A DNA stretch of 49,463 nt from DASVWZ01 sp036392935 (GCA_036392935.1 DASVWZ010000177.1:1-49463); one strand, 5' to 3'; shown: positions 30,970 to 40,210, numbered from the stretch's first letter. Numbers and translations: made by a program. The notes: generated by a model not told the origin, from the sequence alone.

Positions 30970-32145
30970 CTAGTATTTGAACGACTCAAGCTCCGACGCC
31001 GTATTGGAGGGCTCGGCGATGATCACTAGAAATCCGGTTCGCGTCGAAGGATTCAGCACAATGCGCGTCGGACTAACGGGAATGCGAGGAAGCGTGGTCA
31101 CCGTCTCCATCAGTTTACCGGCTTCGTTGTAAACGTACACCCGCGGCTGCGGATTGTTTATATCTCCCGTCGAAGTGTACTGGGCAACCAGGAAGAGCTT
31201 GTGCACCGGGTCGAATTCAACATCATCGCCCGCCTGAATTTCGCTGGTAGCTCCCGGAAGGATCTCTTCGAATCCCGTTTGCGCCTTCAGGTTATAAAAC
31301 TCCACTCCCATATCGGCCAGCGTAGTCGTGACCGCGATCCCTTTTACCGGATCGACCGCAAGCCCATTCACCTGGCCGACGCCCAGATCGTCATCGAACT
31401 CGGTGATCTTTCCAGTCGTAAGATTTACCATCGCAATGCTGCTCGCGCATGACGGTATTTTCTCCGGGCAGTCGTGCGAGTCGGCCAGCACAACCTCGTC
31501 CTTCGTGCGACCCAACGCGATTACCGGGTTAACTAGAAATTCGTCGACACTAATAATGGACGAAAGCGACACCGCCGAACTGAACGTATTGTCGGCAACA
31601 TTCGAGCTGACCACATAGGAATCGCCCGCGTTCAGATCATTTTCGAATACCGCAACATTTGTTCCGCGCGCCACGCTCATCTGGGAAACACCGTAACCGC
31701 TCTTGATCGGCGGGGTCCACACACCGGTGAATTTGTTCGCGGTCAGCGGATTAAGCGTAAGGAAATTGTTTTGCCCCGCCTTCTGGAACAACACCAGCCC
31801 AAGATCGTCCCCGTTGATCTCGATTGCGGCGTAATCTTGCAGCGTTTCATTCTTTTCCGCCACCACGGCCGTAATCGCCCCGGTCTTCTGGTCGAACACT
31901 TCCACCGCCACGCGGTTCTTTCCGCCATTCTCCGCCACATACTCCGCCAGCAATCCTTCGGTGCCGTTGTGGTCAATGTCGTAGCCGAGTATCTGCCCGC
32001 CAAACTTCGGCATTACGACGACCGGAACCGCGGTGTTGCTCTTATCAACCTGCTGGCCGTCGGCGGCGTTAAGACCTAAGCCCAAAATCACGATCGCGAC
32101 TACGGCGACCGTTGCGCAGAATTTCCCAAGATCAATAGCTTTCAT
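30970..32145 (-). CDS. Secreted repeat protein, probably beta-propeller-like
   Basis: I do not recognise a family with certainty. The product (about 391 residues) begins with a signal peptide (about residues 1-28) and then repeats short strand-turn blocks such as Gly-Tyr-Asp-Ile-Asp-His-Asn-Gly, Ala-Val-Asp-Pro-Val-Lys-Gly-Ile-Ala-Val and Val-Tyr-Val-Tyr-Asn-Glu-Ala-Gly-Lys-Leu, the spacing of a beta-propeller such as YncE. I start it at the Met at 32145; an ATG at 32190 is also open. Confidence 0.6.
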   Translation of the reverse strand: MKAIDLGKFCATVAVVAIVILGLGLNAADGQQVDKSNTAVPVVVMPKFGGQILGYDIDHNGTEGLLAEYVAENGGKNRVAVEVFDQKTGAITAVVAEKNETLQDYAAIEINGDDLGLVLFQKAGQNNFLTLNPLTANKFTGVWTPPIKSGYGVSQMSVARGTNVAVFENDLNAGDSYVVSSNVADNTFSSAVSLSSIISVDEFLVNPVIALGRTKDEVVLADSHDCPEKIPSCASSIAMVNLTTGKITEFDDDLGVGQVNGLAVDPVKGIAVTTTLADMGVEFYNLKAQTGFEEILPGATSEIQAGDDVEFDPVHKLFLVAQYTSTGDINNPQPRVYVYNEAGKLMETVTTLPRIPVSPTRIVLNPSTRTGFLVIIAEPSNTASELESFKY

Positions 32146-32190
32146 TTTTAAGTTCATCCTCAGGCCATGGCTGGCGGTTTCTGTAATCAC

Positions 32191-32492
32191 TTGCGCACCA
32201 ACCCTAAAACCATGCCAGCAGAAGATTGTCAGCTTTTTGCAAAATCTGCGTTAACAACGCAACTAATCAGAGGATGACCCCGACCACTCCCGACCAATAG
32301 CTGATGGCCAAGAAGCTTAGGAGCTGGGAGCTACGAGCTAAGAGCTAAAAGCTAAAAGCTTCTCCAACTTGACACCCCTGCCCGCCGCTTCTTACCATGT
32401 TTTTATCATTCTTAACCCAGGGAAGTTTTCCGCCTTCGAGCGAAACAAAGCGAATACATTGTTGAAAGACCACCTGTTTTGACAAGTTACCT
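32191..32492. other. Intergenic region with a simple repeat
   Basis: This gap between divergent genes holds a run of GAGCTA/AAGCTA-type hexamers at about 32319-32360 and an A+T-rich stretch near 32400-32425. No gene is visible. The promoter of the ABC operon is probably near its right end but I cannot place it. Confidence 0.45.
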
Positions 32493-33482
32493 ATGATCAA
32501 AGTTCAAGAGCTGAGCAAGCATTACGCTCGCACCCTTGCGGTTGACCACATCTCGTTCGAAGTCCCCAAAGGCCAGATCGTCGGCTTTCTCGGACCGAAC
32601 GGCGCAGGCAAAACCACCACCATGCGTATGCTGACCTGCTTTCTGCCGCCGTCCGCGGGCACCGCAACCGTCGCCGGCTTCGACATCCTCGAGCAGCCGC
32701 TCGAAGTCAAAAAGCGCATCGGATATCTTCCCGAAACCCCGCCGCTCTATCCGGAAATGCGCACCGCCGACTACCTGACCTTCGTCGGCGAACTGAAAGG
32801 CCTTTCCGGCTCCGAACTCAAGAAACGCGTCGATTATGTCTGCGAACGGTGCAACGTAGCCGACGTCAAAACCAAATTGCTCGGCAAGCTTTCCAAAGGT
32901 TATCGCCAACGCGTCGGACTCGCGCAGGCCATCATTCACAATCCCGACGTCCTCATTCTCGACGAGCCCACCGCCGGCCTCGATCCCAAACAGATCAACG
33001 AAACTCGCGACCTCATCAAAAGCCTCGCCGGCGACCACACCATTATTCTGAGCACCCACATCTTGCCGGAAGTCGAGCAAACCTGCGAGCAGGTCATCAT
33101 CATCAATCGCGGCAAGCTGGTCGCGACCGACTCCGTTCACAATCTTCAAGCCCGCGCCCGCGGCGCAGAATCCATCCTTGTCGAAGTCGCCGCCCGCAAC
33201 GGCGAGCTTAATCTCGAAACCGTCCGCCACAAACTCGAGCAGATCGCCGGCGTCTCTCGCGCTGTGCTCAAGCACACCCACGAGCATCGCAGCGTCTTTG
33301 AAATCGAAAGCCAAAAGGGATTCGTTCGCGGCGATCTCGCCCGCGCCGTCGTCGAGTCCGGCTGGGATCTCAACGAAATGCGTCCCGCTGCCATGAGCCT
33401 GGAAGAAATTTTCCTCCAGCTTACCGGCGCCGAAAAATCCGCGCCCGCCGAAGAGCCCGTCGCCGTTGGAGAAAAACAATGA
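32493..33482 (+). CDS. Gld-type ABC transporter ATP-binding protein
   Basis: The 329-residue ATPase has Walker A Gly-Pro-Asn-Gly-Ala-Gly-Lys-Thr-Thr, the signature Leu-Ser-Lys-Gly-Tyr-Arg-Gln-Arg-Val-Gly, Walker B Leu-Ile-Leu-Asp-Glu-Pro-Thr-Ala-Gly-Leu-Asp-Pro and a C-terminal extension (about 220-329). It resembles GldA, the ATPase of the Gld exporter family. It overlaps the permease by 4 bases. It should energise an export or membrane-remodelling function. Confidence 0.93.
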   Translation: MIKVQELSKHYARTLAVDHISFEVPKGQIVGFLGPNGAGKTTTMRMLTCFLPPSAGTATVAGFDILEQPLEVKKRIGYLPETPPLYPEMRTADYLTFVGELKGLSGSELKKRVDYVCERCNVADVKTKLLGKLSKGYRQRVGLAQAIIHNPDVLILDEPTAGLDPKQINETRDLIKSLAGDHTIILSTHILPEVEQTCEQVIIINRGKLVATDSVHNLQARARGAESILVEVAARNGELNLETVRHKLEQIAGVSRAVLKHTHEHRSVFEIESQKGFVRGDLARAVVESGWDLNEMRPAAMSLEEIFLQLTGAEKSAPAEEPVAVGEKQ

Positions 33483-34246
33483 GAAATGTCTGGGTCATTT
33501 GCCGCAAAGAACTCGGCAGTTACTTCTCTTCATGGACTGCGTACCTGCTGCTCACCTTTTTCGCTCTGATCTTCGGATATTTTTTCTGGATCGCGCTCGC
33601 GAGCTTCGTCGTCCGCGGCATGGAAATGCAGATGAGCGGCCGCTCCTTTCCCATGAACCTGAACGAAATGGTCGTCCGGCCGCTGCTCTCGAACATGGCC
33701 GTGATCGGCCTTTTCTTCATCCCCATGATCACCATGCGTCTTTTCGCCGAAGAAAAGCGCAGCGGCACTATCGAACTTTTGGCAACTTCGCCGGTCAGCG
33801 ATCTCTCGATCATCGTTGGCAAATGGCTCGCCGCAGTCATTCTTTACATCTGCATGCTGGCCTTCACCTCCATCAACATCGTCTTTCTCTTTAAGTACGG
33901 CAACCCTGACTGGAAGCCGCTGGCCATCAACTATCTCGGTCTGTTGCTGCTGGCCGCCGGACTGCTTGCCATCGGCACGTTTATTTCAAGCTTGACCAAG
34001 AATCAGATCATCGCCGGTGCAGCCACCTTCGCCGCCTGCCTGCTCCTCTGGGTCATCGGCTGGGTAAGCGGAACCGAAACTGCCGGCTGGGCCAAGGTCA
34101 TCGCTTATTTTTCTGTCGTCGATCACTTCGAATCCTTCGCCAAAGGTGTCATCGATACCAAAGACGTGGTCTTTTATCTGACTCTCATTTTCCTTGGTCT
34201 TTTCTTCACCGCGCGCTCCATGGAATCGCTGCGCTGGCGTTCATAA
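33479..34246 (+). CDS. Gld-type ABC transporter permease
   Basis: The 255-residue protein has about six membrane segments and the ABC-2 pattern, with Phe-Ala-Glu-Glu-Lys-Arg-Ser-Gly-Thr-Ile-Glu-Leu-Leu-Ala-Thr-Ser-Pro-Val and a Leu-Leu-Ala-Ala-Gly-Leu helix. It resembles GldF. The overlap with the ATPase gene by 4 bases fits a coupled pair. Confidence 0.9.
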   Translation: MRNVWVICRKELGSYFSSWTAYLLLTFFALIFGYFFWIALASFVVRGMEMQMSGRSFPMNLNEMVVRPLLSNMAVIGLFFIPMITMRLFAEEKRSGTIELLATSPVSDLSIIVGKWLAAVILYICMLAFTSINIVFLFKYGNPDWKPLAINYLGLLLLAAGLLAIGTFISSLTKNQIIAGAATFAACLLLWVIGWVSGTETAGWAKVIAYFSVVDHFESFAKGVIDTKDVVFYLTLIFLGLFFTARSMESLRWRS

Positions 34247-34265
34247 GGACGGAGGTCATAAAACT

Positions 34266-35642
34266 TTGAAATCAGAATTATTGAAAGCTCGGCAAACCAA
34301 ATACGGCGCGTATCTCGTGGTCTATCTGCTCATCGTTCTCACCGGCGTGGCCATCGCCAACATTCTCGCCGACCGCTACAACAAGTCCTACGACGCCACT
34401 TCCAACAAGCGTTACAGCTTGTCCGATCAGACCGCCAAGATTGTTAAAGGACTCACGCAGGACGCGACGATTACTTATTTCAACCAGTCCTCCCGTTTCG
34501 AAGAAGGCAAAGACCTGCTCGACCAATACGCCAACCTCTCGCGCAAGGTCCACGTCACCTACGTCGATCCCGATAAAGACCCGCAGGCCGCCCGCGCCGC
34601 CGGCATCAAAAGTTATCCCACCGCGATCGTTAAAATCGGCGACCGCAGCGAAGAAGCCCGCAGCATGACCGAAGAAGGCATTACCGGCGCCTTCATTCGC
34701 GACCTGAAAAACACCACCCGCACCGTGTGCTTCGTCACCGGCAGCGGCGAGCACCGCGTCGACGACAGCGACCGTAACGGCTACTCCAAGTTCAAAGAAG
34801 TCCTCGGCAAAGACGAATACGGCACCAAGTCCGTCGATCTGCTTCAGCAAGCCGAAGTCCCCGCTGATTGCACCGTGCTGGTTGTCGGAGGACCCAGCGG
34901 CGATTATCAGCCGCCCGCCGTCGATGCCATCGCCAAGTACGTCGAAAATGGCGGTCGCGCTCTCATCATGCTCGACCCGCCGCTCAAAATCGGACGCTCC
35001 GAAATCGCCGATAACGACGCGCTCACCACCTTGCTCGCCTCCTGGGGCGTGAGCGTGCAGAAAAATCTGCTGCTCGATCTCAACCCTATCGGCCAGCTTG
35101 TCGGCCTCGGCCCGGAAGTCGCCCTCGTCACCACCTACGATTCCCACGCCATCGTGAACGAGATGCGCGGCACCGCCACCGGCTTCCCGCTGGCCCGCTC
35201 GCTCGAAACCAAAAACACTGACAAGACTTCCGTGTCGAAGCTGTTCAGTTCGTCGCCCACCAGCGTCGCCACCACGAACTTAAGCTCCGCTTCCGTCGAT
35301 CCCAACGATCCCAAAAACAAAAAAGGCCCGCTCCTGCTCGCTGCCGCCGGAACCTACAACACCGGACAGGATAAGTCGCAGGGCCGCTTCGTCGTCATCG
35401 GTGATTCGCAGTGGGCCGCCAACTCTTTCATCAGTTTCAACGGCAACCGCGACCTCGCCCTCAACGCCATGAACTGGCTTTCATCTGACGAAGACCTGAT
35501 CTCGATTCGCCCCAAAACCGACGATGATCGCCGCATCACCATGACCAAATCGCAACTGATTTTGGTTCGCACCACCAGCCAATTCCTGTTGCCCATTGCC
35601 GTCGTCTTCATCGGTTTTTCGGTCTGGTGGAAAAGGAGGTAG
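34266..35642 (+). CDS. GldG-like ABC auxiliary protein
   Basis: The product (about 458 residues) has an N-terminal membrane segment (about 16-36), a large extracytoplasmic region with Tyr-Asp-Ala-Thr-Ser-Asn-Lys-Arg-Tyr-Ser-Leu-Ser and Gly-Gly-Pro-Ser-Gly-Asp-Tyr, and a C-terminal membrane segment ending Trp-Trp-Lys-Arg-Arg. This is the DUF4350/ABC_transp_aux layout of GldG. I start it at TTG 34266 because GGAGG lies 10 bases upstream; an in-frame start at 34194 lies inside the permease gene. Confidence 0.88.
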   Translation: MKSELLKARQTKYGAYLVVYLLIVLTGVAIANILADRYNKSYDATSNKRYSLSDQTAKIVKGLTQDATITYFNQSSRFEEGKDLLDQYANLSRKVHVTYVDPDKDPQAARAAGIKSYPTAIVKIGDRSEEARSMTEEGITGAFIRDLKNTTRTVCFVTGSGEHRVDDSDRNGYSKFKEVLGKDEYGTKSVDLLQQAEVPADCTVLVVGGPSGDYQPPAVDAIAKYVENGGRALIMLDPPLKIGRSEIADNDALTTLLASWGVSVQKNLLLDLNPIGQLVGLGPEVALVTTYDSHAIVNEMRGTATGFPLARSLETKNTDKTSVSKLFSSSPTSVATTNLSSASVDPNDPKNKKGPLLLAAAGTYNTGQDKSQGRFVVIGDSQWAANSFISFNGNRDLALNAMNWLSSDEDLISIRPKTDDDRRITMTKSQLILVRTTSQFLLPIAVVFIGFSVWWKRR

Positions 35643-35799
35643 CTTCGCGTCGGAATGAGCGAACGCTTTATGAATTGTCATCTCGACCCGATCGTTTCGG
35701 TCCGCTTGCGGACGGAAACGCGTAGTGGAGAGACCTTGTGTTTGAAGCTGCGGGTCGTGGATAAAACCTGCTAACCGCCGTAACGCTGGACAAAGACAA
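35643..35799 (+). other. Gap with repeat-like hairpin DNA
   Basis: The stretch from 35676 to 35741 (GTCATCTCGACCC ... GTGGAGAGACC) resembles a dispersed chromosomal repeat, with inner arms CGTTTCGGTCCG and CGGACGGAAACG. No gene is seen between the GldG-like and DUF4340 genes. Confidence 0.4.
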
Positions 35800-37155
35800 A
35801 TGAAATTCAACGGTCTTCTCATCGCCGCCGCCATTCTGCTCGTGCTCACCGGAGCGCTCTACTACTCCAATCACCACAAGCCCGCCGACGATGCCCAAGC
35901 CTCCCTCAAACCCGCTGCGCCCAAGATTCTCACACTCTCCACCGGGGACATCACCCGCATTGACATCAAGAAACCCGACTCCGATGTCGCTGTCGCTAAG
36001 AACGCCGACAAATGGCAGATCGTCGCACCCCAGCCATTGCCTGCCGATCAAACCAATGTCAACAGTCTGGCCGCGACTTTGTCTGACTTGAACTCCGATC
36101 GCCTCGTTGAAGAAAAAGCCAATAGTAATGACCTTACGCGCTACGGCCTTGCCCAGCCCGCGATCGAAGTCTCCATCGCCGAAAAAGACAACAAAACGCA
36201 AAAGCTCCTCGTCGGTGATACCACCCCTACCAACATCAGCGTCTATGCCAAGCTCGAGGGCGACCCACGCGTCTTCACCATCGCCACCTTCACCAAGACC
36301 GCGCTCGACAAGACCGCCAACGATCTCCGCGACACCCGCCTGCTTCCCGTCGACGAAGATAAAATCAGCCGCCTGGAACTCGTCGCCAGGAACGAAGACA
36401 TCGAATTCGGGCGCGATAAAGACCGCTGGCAGATTCTGAAACCCAAACCCGCCCGCGCCGACGGCTCCGCGGTCGACGAACTCGTCACCAAGCTCACCGG
36501 CGCGAAGATGGAGCTTGGCCCGACTGACGATCCCAAAAAGGACGCCGCCGCATTCGCCTCGTCCACGCCCGTTGCCACCGCCAAAGTCACCACTGACTCT
36601 GGTACGCAGCAGCTCGAACTTCGCAAAAACAAAGACGACTACTACGCCAAATCATCCGCCGTCGACGGCGTCTACAAAGTCGCCGCCGACCTCGCGCCCG
36701 CATTCGACAAAAAACTCGACGACTTCCGCGACAAAAATATCTTCGACTTCGGCTACGCCGATCCCGACAAGATCGAAATCCACGACGGCGCGAACACGCA
36801 ATACCTAACCAAAGGCGGCAACAAAAAAGACTGGTTCGGACCCGACGGCAAAAAACTCGACGCCGCGGCCGTAACCTCGCTTCTCGGCGATCTCCGCGGC
36901 CTTCAGGCCACCAAGTTCGCCGACTCCGGATTCACCGCTCCCGACCTGACCATCTCCATCACCGCCAACGGCGGCAAAAACAAAGACATCGAAAAAGTTT
37001 CATTCGCGAAATCCAATTCCAACGCCGACTACCTCGCCCAGCGCGCCAACGATCCCACGCTCTACGTCCTGGCGCCGTCTTCCATCGATGACCTCCGCAA
37101 AGCCGTCGCCGACGTCAAGCCTGAACAAGCACCCAAGCCCGCCTCTGCAAAATAA
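35800..37155 (+). CDS. DUF4340-domain protein
   Basis: The 451-residue protein has an N-terminal membrane segment (about 5-25, Leu-Leu-Ile-Ala-Ala-Ala-Ile-Leu-Leu) and repeated beta-rich units with Trp-Gln-Ile and Leu-Leu-Val-Gly motifs such as Lys-Trp-Gln-Ile-Val and Arg-Trp-Gln-Ile-Leu. DUF4340 proteins commonly follow gldG-like genes in this operon type. Its role is unknown; it faces the periplasm. It is the last gene of the ABC operon. Confidence 0.88.
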   Translation: MKFNGLLIAAAILLVLTGALYYSNHHKPADDAQASLKPAAPKILTLSTGDITRIDIKKPDSDVAVAKNADKWQIVAPQPLPADQTNVNSLAATLSDLNSDRLVEEKANSNDLTRYGLAQPAIEVSIAEKDNKTQKLLVGDTTPTNISVYAKLEGDPRVFTIATFTKTALDKTANDLRDTRLLPVDEDKISRLELVARNEDIEFGRDKDRWQILKPKPARADGSAVDELVTKLTGAKMELGPTDDPKKDAAAFASSTPVATAKVTTDSGTQQLELRKNKDDYYAKSSAVDGVYKVAADLAPAFDKKLDDFRDKNIFDFGYADPDKIEIHDGANTQYLTKGGNKKDWFGPDGKKLDAAAVTSLLGDLRGLQATKFADSGFTAPDLTISITANGGKNKDIEKVSFAKSNSNADYLAQRANDPTLYVLAPSSIDDLRKAVADVKPEQAPKPASAK

Positions 37156-37263
37156 TTGCCTTCAGTGCTTTCCCCCGATAAACCCAGGCCGCACACTATT
37201 CCGGCCGTTCGCAATTACAATCCATCCCGCACCTGCCAACATCCAATTTTCAGGAGCCTCACC

Positions 37264-37596
37264 ATGCACCACATCCGCGAAGAGCAACTTCCGTTCGTTG
37301 GCAGTTCCTACGAATTCCGGGGAGTCGAGCAGGGCGACACCGGCGTCTCCGTCTTTCTCTACTACGGCAAACCCGGCTCCGGTCCCGGCCCACACCGCCA
37401 TCCTTACGACGAAATTCAGTTTATCCGCGAAGGCCGCGGCCTCTGGACCGTCAACGGTCAAACCTTCGAAGGCGCCGCCGGAGACATCTTCATCATCAAA
37501 GCCGGCGAGATTCACAGCTTCAAGAACACCGGCGACTCGCCGCTCGTCCAGTTCGACATTCACCTCAGCCCGCGCTTCATCCAGGAAAATCTATAA
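37264..37596 (+). CDS. Small cupin protein
   Basis: The 110-residue product has a single cupin barrel: Gly-Pro-Gly-Pro-His-Arg-His-Pro-Tyr-Asp-Glu-Ile (His-x-His and Glu metal ligands) and Ala-Gly-Glu-Ile-His-Ser-Phe (third His). I start it at the ATG at 37264, with AGGAG seven bases upstream; an in-frame start at 37156 is open but unsupported. Enzymatic role unknown. Confidence 0.85.
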   Translation: MHHIREEQLPFVGSSYEFRGVEQGDTGVSVFLYYGKPGSGPGPHRHPYDEIQFIREGRGLWTVNGQTFEGAAGDIFIIKAGEIHSFKNTGDSPLVQFDIHLSPRFIQENL

Positions 37597-37824
37597 GCTT
37601 CGTCCATGCCAGCGACCGCGCGTTCTTTCTTTCTCGTCGCCGGGATGTCTTTGATCCAACCGCCGCATTGTCCTCGCCGAAAGAGATCAATTCCTCTAGG
37701 CCCATGGAGACTATCTTCTCTTAACCTTTGACGGCTTGTTTTCGCGCCCACTCGTTATAAAATTCGCGCTGATTCTCGCCGCCTTTGTTCTTGCGGCACC
37801 CAGGAAAATTCAAGGGAGGAAACC

Positions 37825-38670
37825 ATGATCCGGAAAAGCTTCATAATTCTGGCGGTCGCGGCTCTGACCGTCTCTGCCGCTTTCGCTGAAAACGCCGCGC
37901 CAGCTACTTCGCTGACCGCCGCTCAGATCGCCAAGATTCGCCAATACATGCACAACCTGCCGAACCACCGCGCCCAGGTCGGACCCGCGACCAGCGCCAG
38001 CAAGGCAAACAGTTATAACTGGTCCGGCTACACCGTAACCGGAACCGACTTTACCAACGTGAAGGGTTCCTGGATTCATCCCACCGTCGACTGCGACAAG
38101 AGTCCCAACTCTGCCGTCGTCTTTTGGGTGGGCATCGACGGTTGGAACGACGACTACGTCGAGCAGACCGGCACCGGCGCCGTTTGTGACGAAAAAGCCG
38201 TCACCTACTTTGCCTGGTACGAGTTTTATCCCGCGGAGGACATTCAGGTCATCGACTCCATCACCGTGACTCCTGGCGACACCTTCTCCGGTGAGGTCAG
38301 CTACTCTTCAAAGACCTCGGAATTCACTCTGACCATTACCGACGAAACCTCGGGCGCGCACTACAAGACCACCGGTACGGCTGCTGGAGCCGGTCGTAAT
38401 TCCGCTGAATGGATCGTCGAAGCCCCCGGATACATCACTGGCATCATCAACTTGTCGGACTTCACCAAAGCCGAATTTGGCGATGACTACACCAGCATCG
38501 CAGAGACCAATCAGGCTACCGACAGCTCGACCAGTGGAGTCATCAAGAAATTCGGCTCCAGCATACTCACAGTCACTCAGGTTGACGTCTTTGGAAACGT
38601 CGAACAGAAGCCGTCTTCGTTAAGTTCCGACGGCTCGAGCTTCTACAACACCTGGAAGGAATACAACTAG
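37825..38670 (+). CDS. G1-family (eqolisin-like) glutamic peptidase homologue
   Basis: The 281-residue product has a signal peptide (about residues 1-21) and the G1 layout. Asn-Trp-Ser-Gly-Tyr starts the mature domain, then Trp-Val-Gly-Ile-Asp-Gly-Trp, the catalytic Gln in Glu-Gln-Thr-Gly-Thr-Gly, Trp-Tyr-Glu-Phe-Tyr-Pro, and the catalytic Glu in Ser-Ala-Glu-Trp-Ile-Val-Glu-Ala-Pro. Gln and Glu are the catalytic dyad in this family of acid-active secreted peptidases, known mainly from fungi. The ATG follows AGGGAGGAAACC. A terminator follows. Confidence 0.85.
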   Translation: MIRKSFIILAVAALTVSAAFAENAAPATSLTAAQIAKIRQYMHNLPNHRAQVGPATSASKANSYNWSGYTVTGTDFTNVKGSWIHPTVDCDKSPNSAVVFWVGIDGWNDDYVEQTGTGAVCDEKAVTYFAWYEFYPAEDIQVIDSITVTPGDTFSGEVSYSSKTSEFTLTITDETSGAHYKTTGTAAGAGRNSAEWIVEAPGYITGIINLSDFTKAEFGDDYTSIAETNQATDSSTSGVIKKFGSSILTVTQVDVFGNVEQKPSSLSSDGSSFYNTWKEYN

Positions 38671-38704
38671 ACCACGCAATTCCAACTTTGTGCGGCCAAA
38701 TATT

Positions 38705-38731
38705 AAGGCAGGCTTTTCAGCCTGCCTTTCT
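38705..38731 (+). terminator. Intrinsic terminator after the G1 peptidase gene
   Basis: AAGGCAGGC, 6-base loop, GCCTGCCTT, then TTCTTAA. It is placed 35 bases past the stop codon and may also serve the PilZ gene on the other strand. Confidence 0.75.
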
Positions 38732-38770
38732 TAATTGGCCTGGCATTTGCGCTCATCGCGCACGATCTGA

Positions 38771-39919
38771 CTACACCGCTGCTCCGCGCTGACTGCGCAG
38801 TTCCTGCAGAAATTCCTCTTCGCTCAAGCGCTCCGGATGCTGTATCAGACTCAGCAGCGGATCATCCATCTCCTCGGCCGCCTCGCCGCGTTCCGCCTCT
38901 GCCACAACATCCGCCGCTCGCGGCCGCACCGTAAACTCCGGAACCACCCCCGGGCTCGCCGTCAGAAATCCGATAAAATTCGCCACCTGCGCCCGCTCTC
39001 CCACCGTCTTGCCCGAAAACTCAATCCCCATCCCCGCTCCCGGATGCATCACCCGCACCATGCCATCCGCATCCGCCTCGACTCCATCGGCCTGCAGGCA
39101 TAGCGTCACACCCGATTTCTCCGGGAATGGCGATGCTGTTTCCACGTAGCACGCTCCCAGGCTCAAATCTGTCAGCTTGCCTCCGATGCTCTCTTCCGGA
39201 TCCGGCGGCGGAATCTGCCGTTTGCTCCCCGCTACCCACTCCTCGATCGCCGCGTGCATGTTCGTAGTCAGTTCCAAAAACCTGACTCCGGTTTCTCCGT
39301 TGGCATTCGACCACGCGACTTCGCCCTTCACGTCAATCGCCATCCCCGCCGGCAACACAAAATGCGCCTCAAGCGGCGTCGCCTTGATCATCTTTTTTTG
39401 CACCAACACATCCAAGCCCTCAGAGCTCAGATCCAACAGAATCCCTTCCTGCGCGGCTTCCTCGCCGCTTTTCAACTCGACCGCCATTTGCAAAGGCACC
39501 CGCACGCTCTGCCGTCGGTCATGCCGGATCAGCGCCGCCGCCGCCCGCAGTCCCTCCCTCGCGCCTTCCTCCGTAATCGGCTTATATAAGATGAAGTGAG
39601 CGCCCGCGCCCAGGATCTCGCGCACCTGTGTTCGCTCCGCCAGCAGAGCAACCGTGATCGCATGATGGCCGGGAATCGCTTCTTGCGCGTGTTTCAAAAT
39701 CAGGCTGGAGCTTGCTTTCTGCGCGTTCCGTAGAATCCTTGACCCCCGCAGCGAATCGTCGAAGTCCACCACCACCACCGCAAACCTCTCGCTGGGCAAG
39801 CGGTTCGCCGCCTCCGCATGACCGCAGCGCACCACATAGCCGCCGAAATCGGAGAGCACCTCGGTCAGCGCCGCCGCCGCGGCGTCATCGTCTGAAATTA
39901 ATAGTGCCGGGAAATTCAT
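38771..39919 (-). CDS. Receiver-PilZ-PilZ protein
   Basis: The 382-residue protein starts with a receiver-like domain (Ser-Asp-Asp-Asp, Val-Val-Val-Val-Asp-Phe-Asp-Asp, Tyr-Lys-Pro-Ile, so the phosphorylation set looks intact). Two PilZ-type domains follow. The first has the Arg-Gln-Ser-Val-Arg pair at about 136-140 and Asp-Leu-Ser-Ser-Glu-Gly; the second keeps Asp-Leu-Ser-Leu-Gly but has no clear Arg-x3-Arg, so it may not bind c-di-GMP. A Glu-rich tail ends the protein. It likely joins a phosphorylation signal to c-di-GMP. The neighbouring short coiled-coil gene is 33 bases upstream on the same strand. Confidence 0.85.
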   Translation of the reverse strand: MNFPALLISDDDAAAAALTEVLSDFGGYVVRCGHAEAANRLPSERFAVVVVDFDDSLRGSRILRNAQKASSSLILKHAQEAIPGHHAITVALLAERTQVREILGAGAHFILYKPITEEGAREGLRAAAALIRHDRRQSVRVPLQMAVELKSGEEAAQEGILLDLSSEGLDVLVQKKMIKATPLEAHFVLPAGMAIDVKGEVAWSNANGETGVRFLELTTNMHAAIEEWVAGSKRQIPPPDPEESIGGKLTDLSLGACYVETASPFPEKSGVTLCLQADGVEADADGMVRVMHPGAGMGIEFSGKTVGERAQVANFIGFLTASPGVVPEFTVRPRAADVVAEAERGEAAEEMDDPLLSLIQHPERLSEEEFLQELRSQRGAAV

Positions 39920-39952
39920 AAGCTCCTGGCCGGTCGCCAGTGCGCCGCGGAT

Positions 39953-40210
39953 TTACGGCCAGCGTGGCACGGCTGCCCGGGCGGCCTTCGGAGCCGAACC
40001 ACCGGCGCCCGCCTGCGCGGCCGCTGCCTTGGCAACGGGTTGATCGTCCATATCCGGCAGCACCACCGAGTCGTCATCCTCGCCGGCTTCTGCCAGCAGC
40101 GGAGCCACCTCGCGCAACTTGTCCGCCGCCTGCTGCAGCAGTTCGATCTGTTTGCCCAATTCTGCGTACCTGGCCTGCTTCCGCCGCAGCGCCTCCTGTA
40201 TGTCCTTCAT
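39953..40210 (-). CDS. Short coiled-coil protein
   Basis: The 85-residue product starts Met-Lys-Asp-Ile-Gln-Glu-Ala-Leu-Arg-Arg-Lys-Gln and forms a helix/coiled coil of about 40 residues (Leu-Gly-Lys-Gln-Ile-Glu-Leu-Leu-Gln), then an Asp-rich stretch and an Ala/Gly/Pro-rich tail. Family not recognised. It lies just upstream of the receiver-PilZ gene. Confidence 0.65.
   Translation of the reverse strand: MKDIQEALRRKQARYAELGKQIELLQQAADKLREVAPLLAEAGEDDDSVVLPDMDDQPVAKAAAAQAGAGGSAPKAARAAVPRWP

Noticed and set aside
32487..33479. Minus-strand frame of 330 codons opposite the ABC ATPase
   Set aside because: It mirrors a convincing ATPase gene and has an Ala/Gly/Phe/Asp-rich composition typical of antisense frames in GC-rich DNA.
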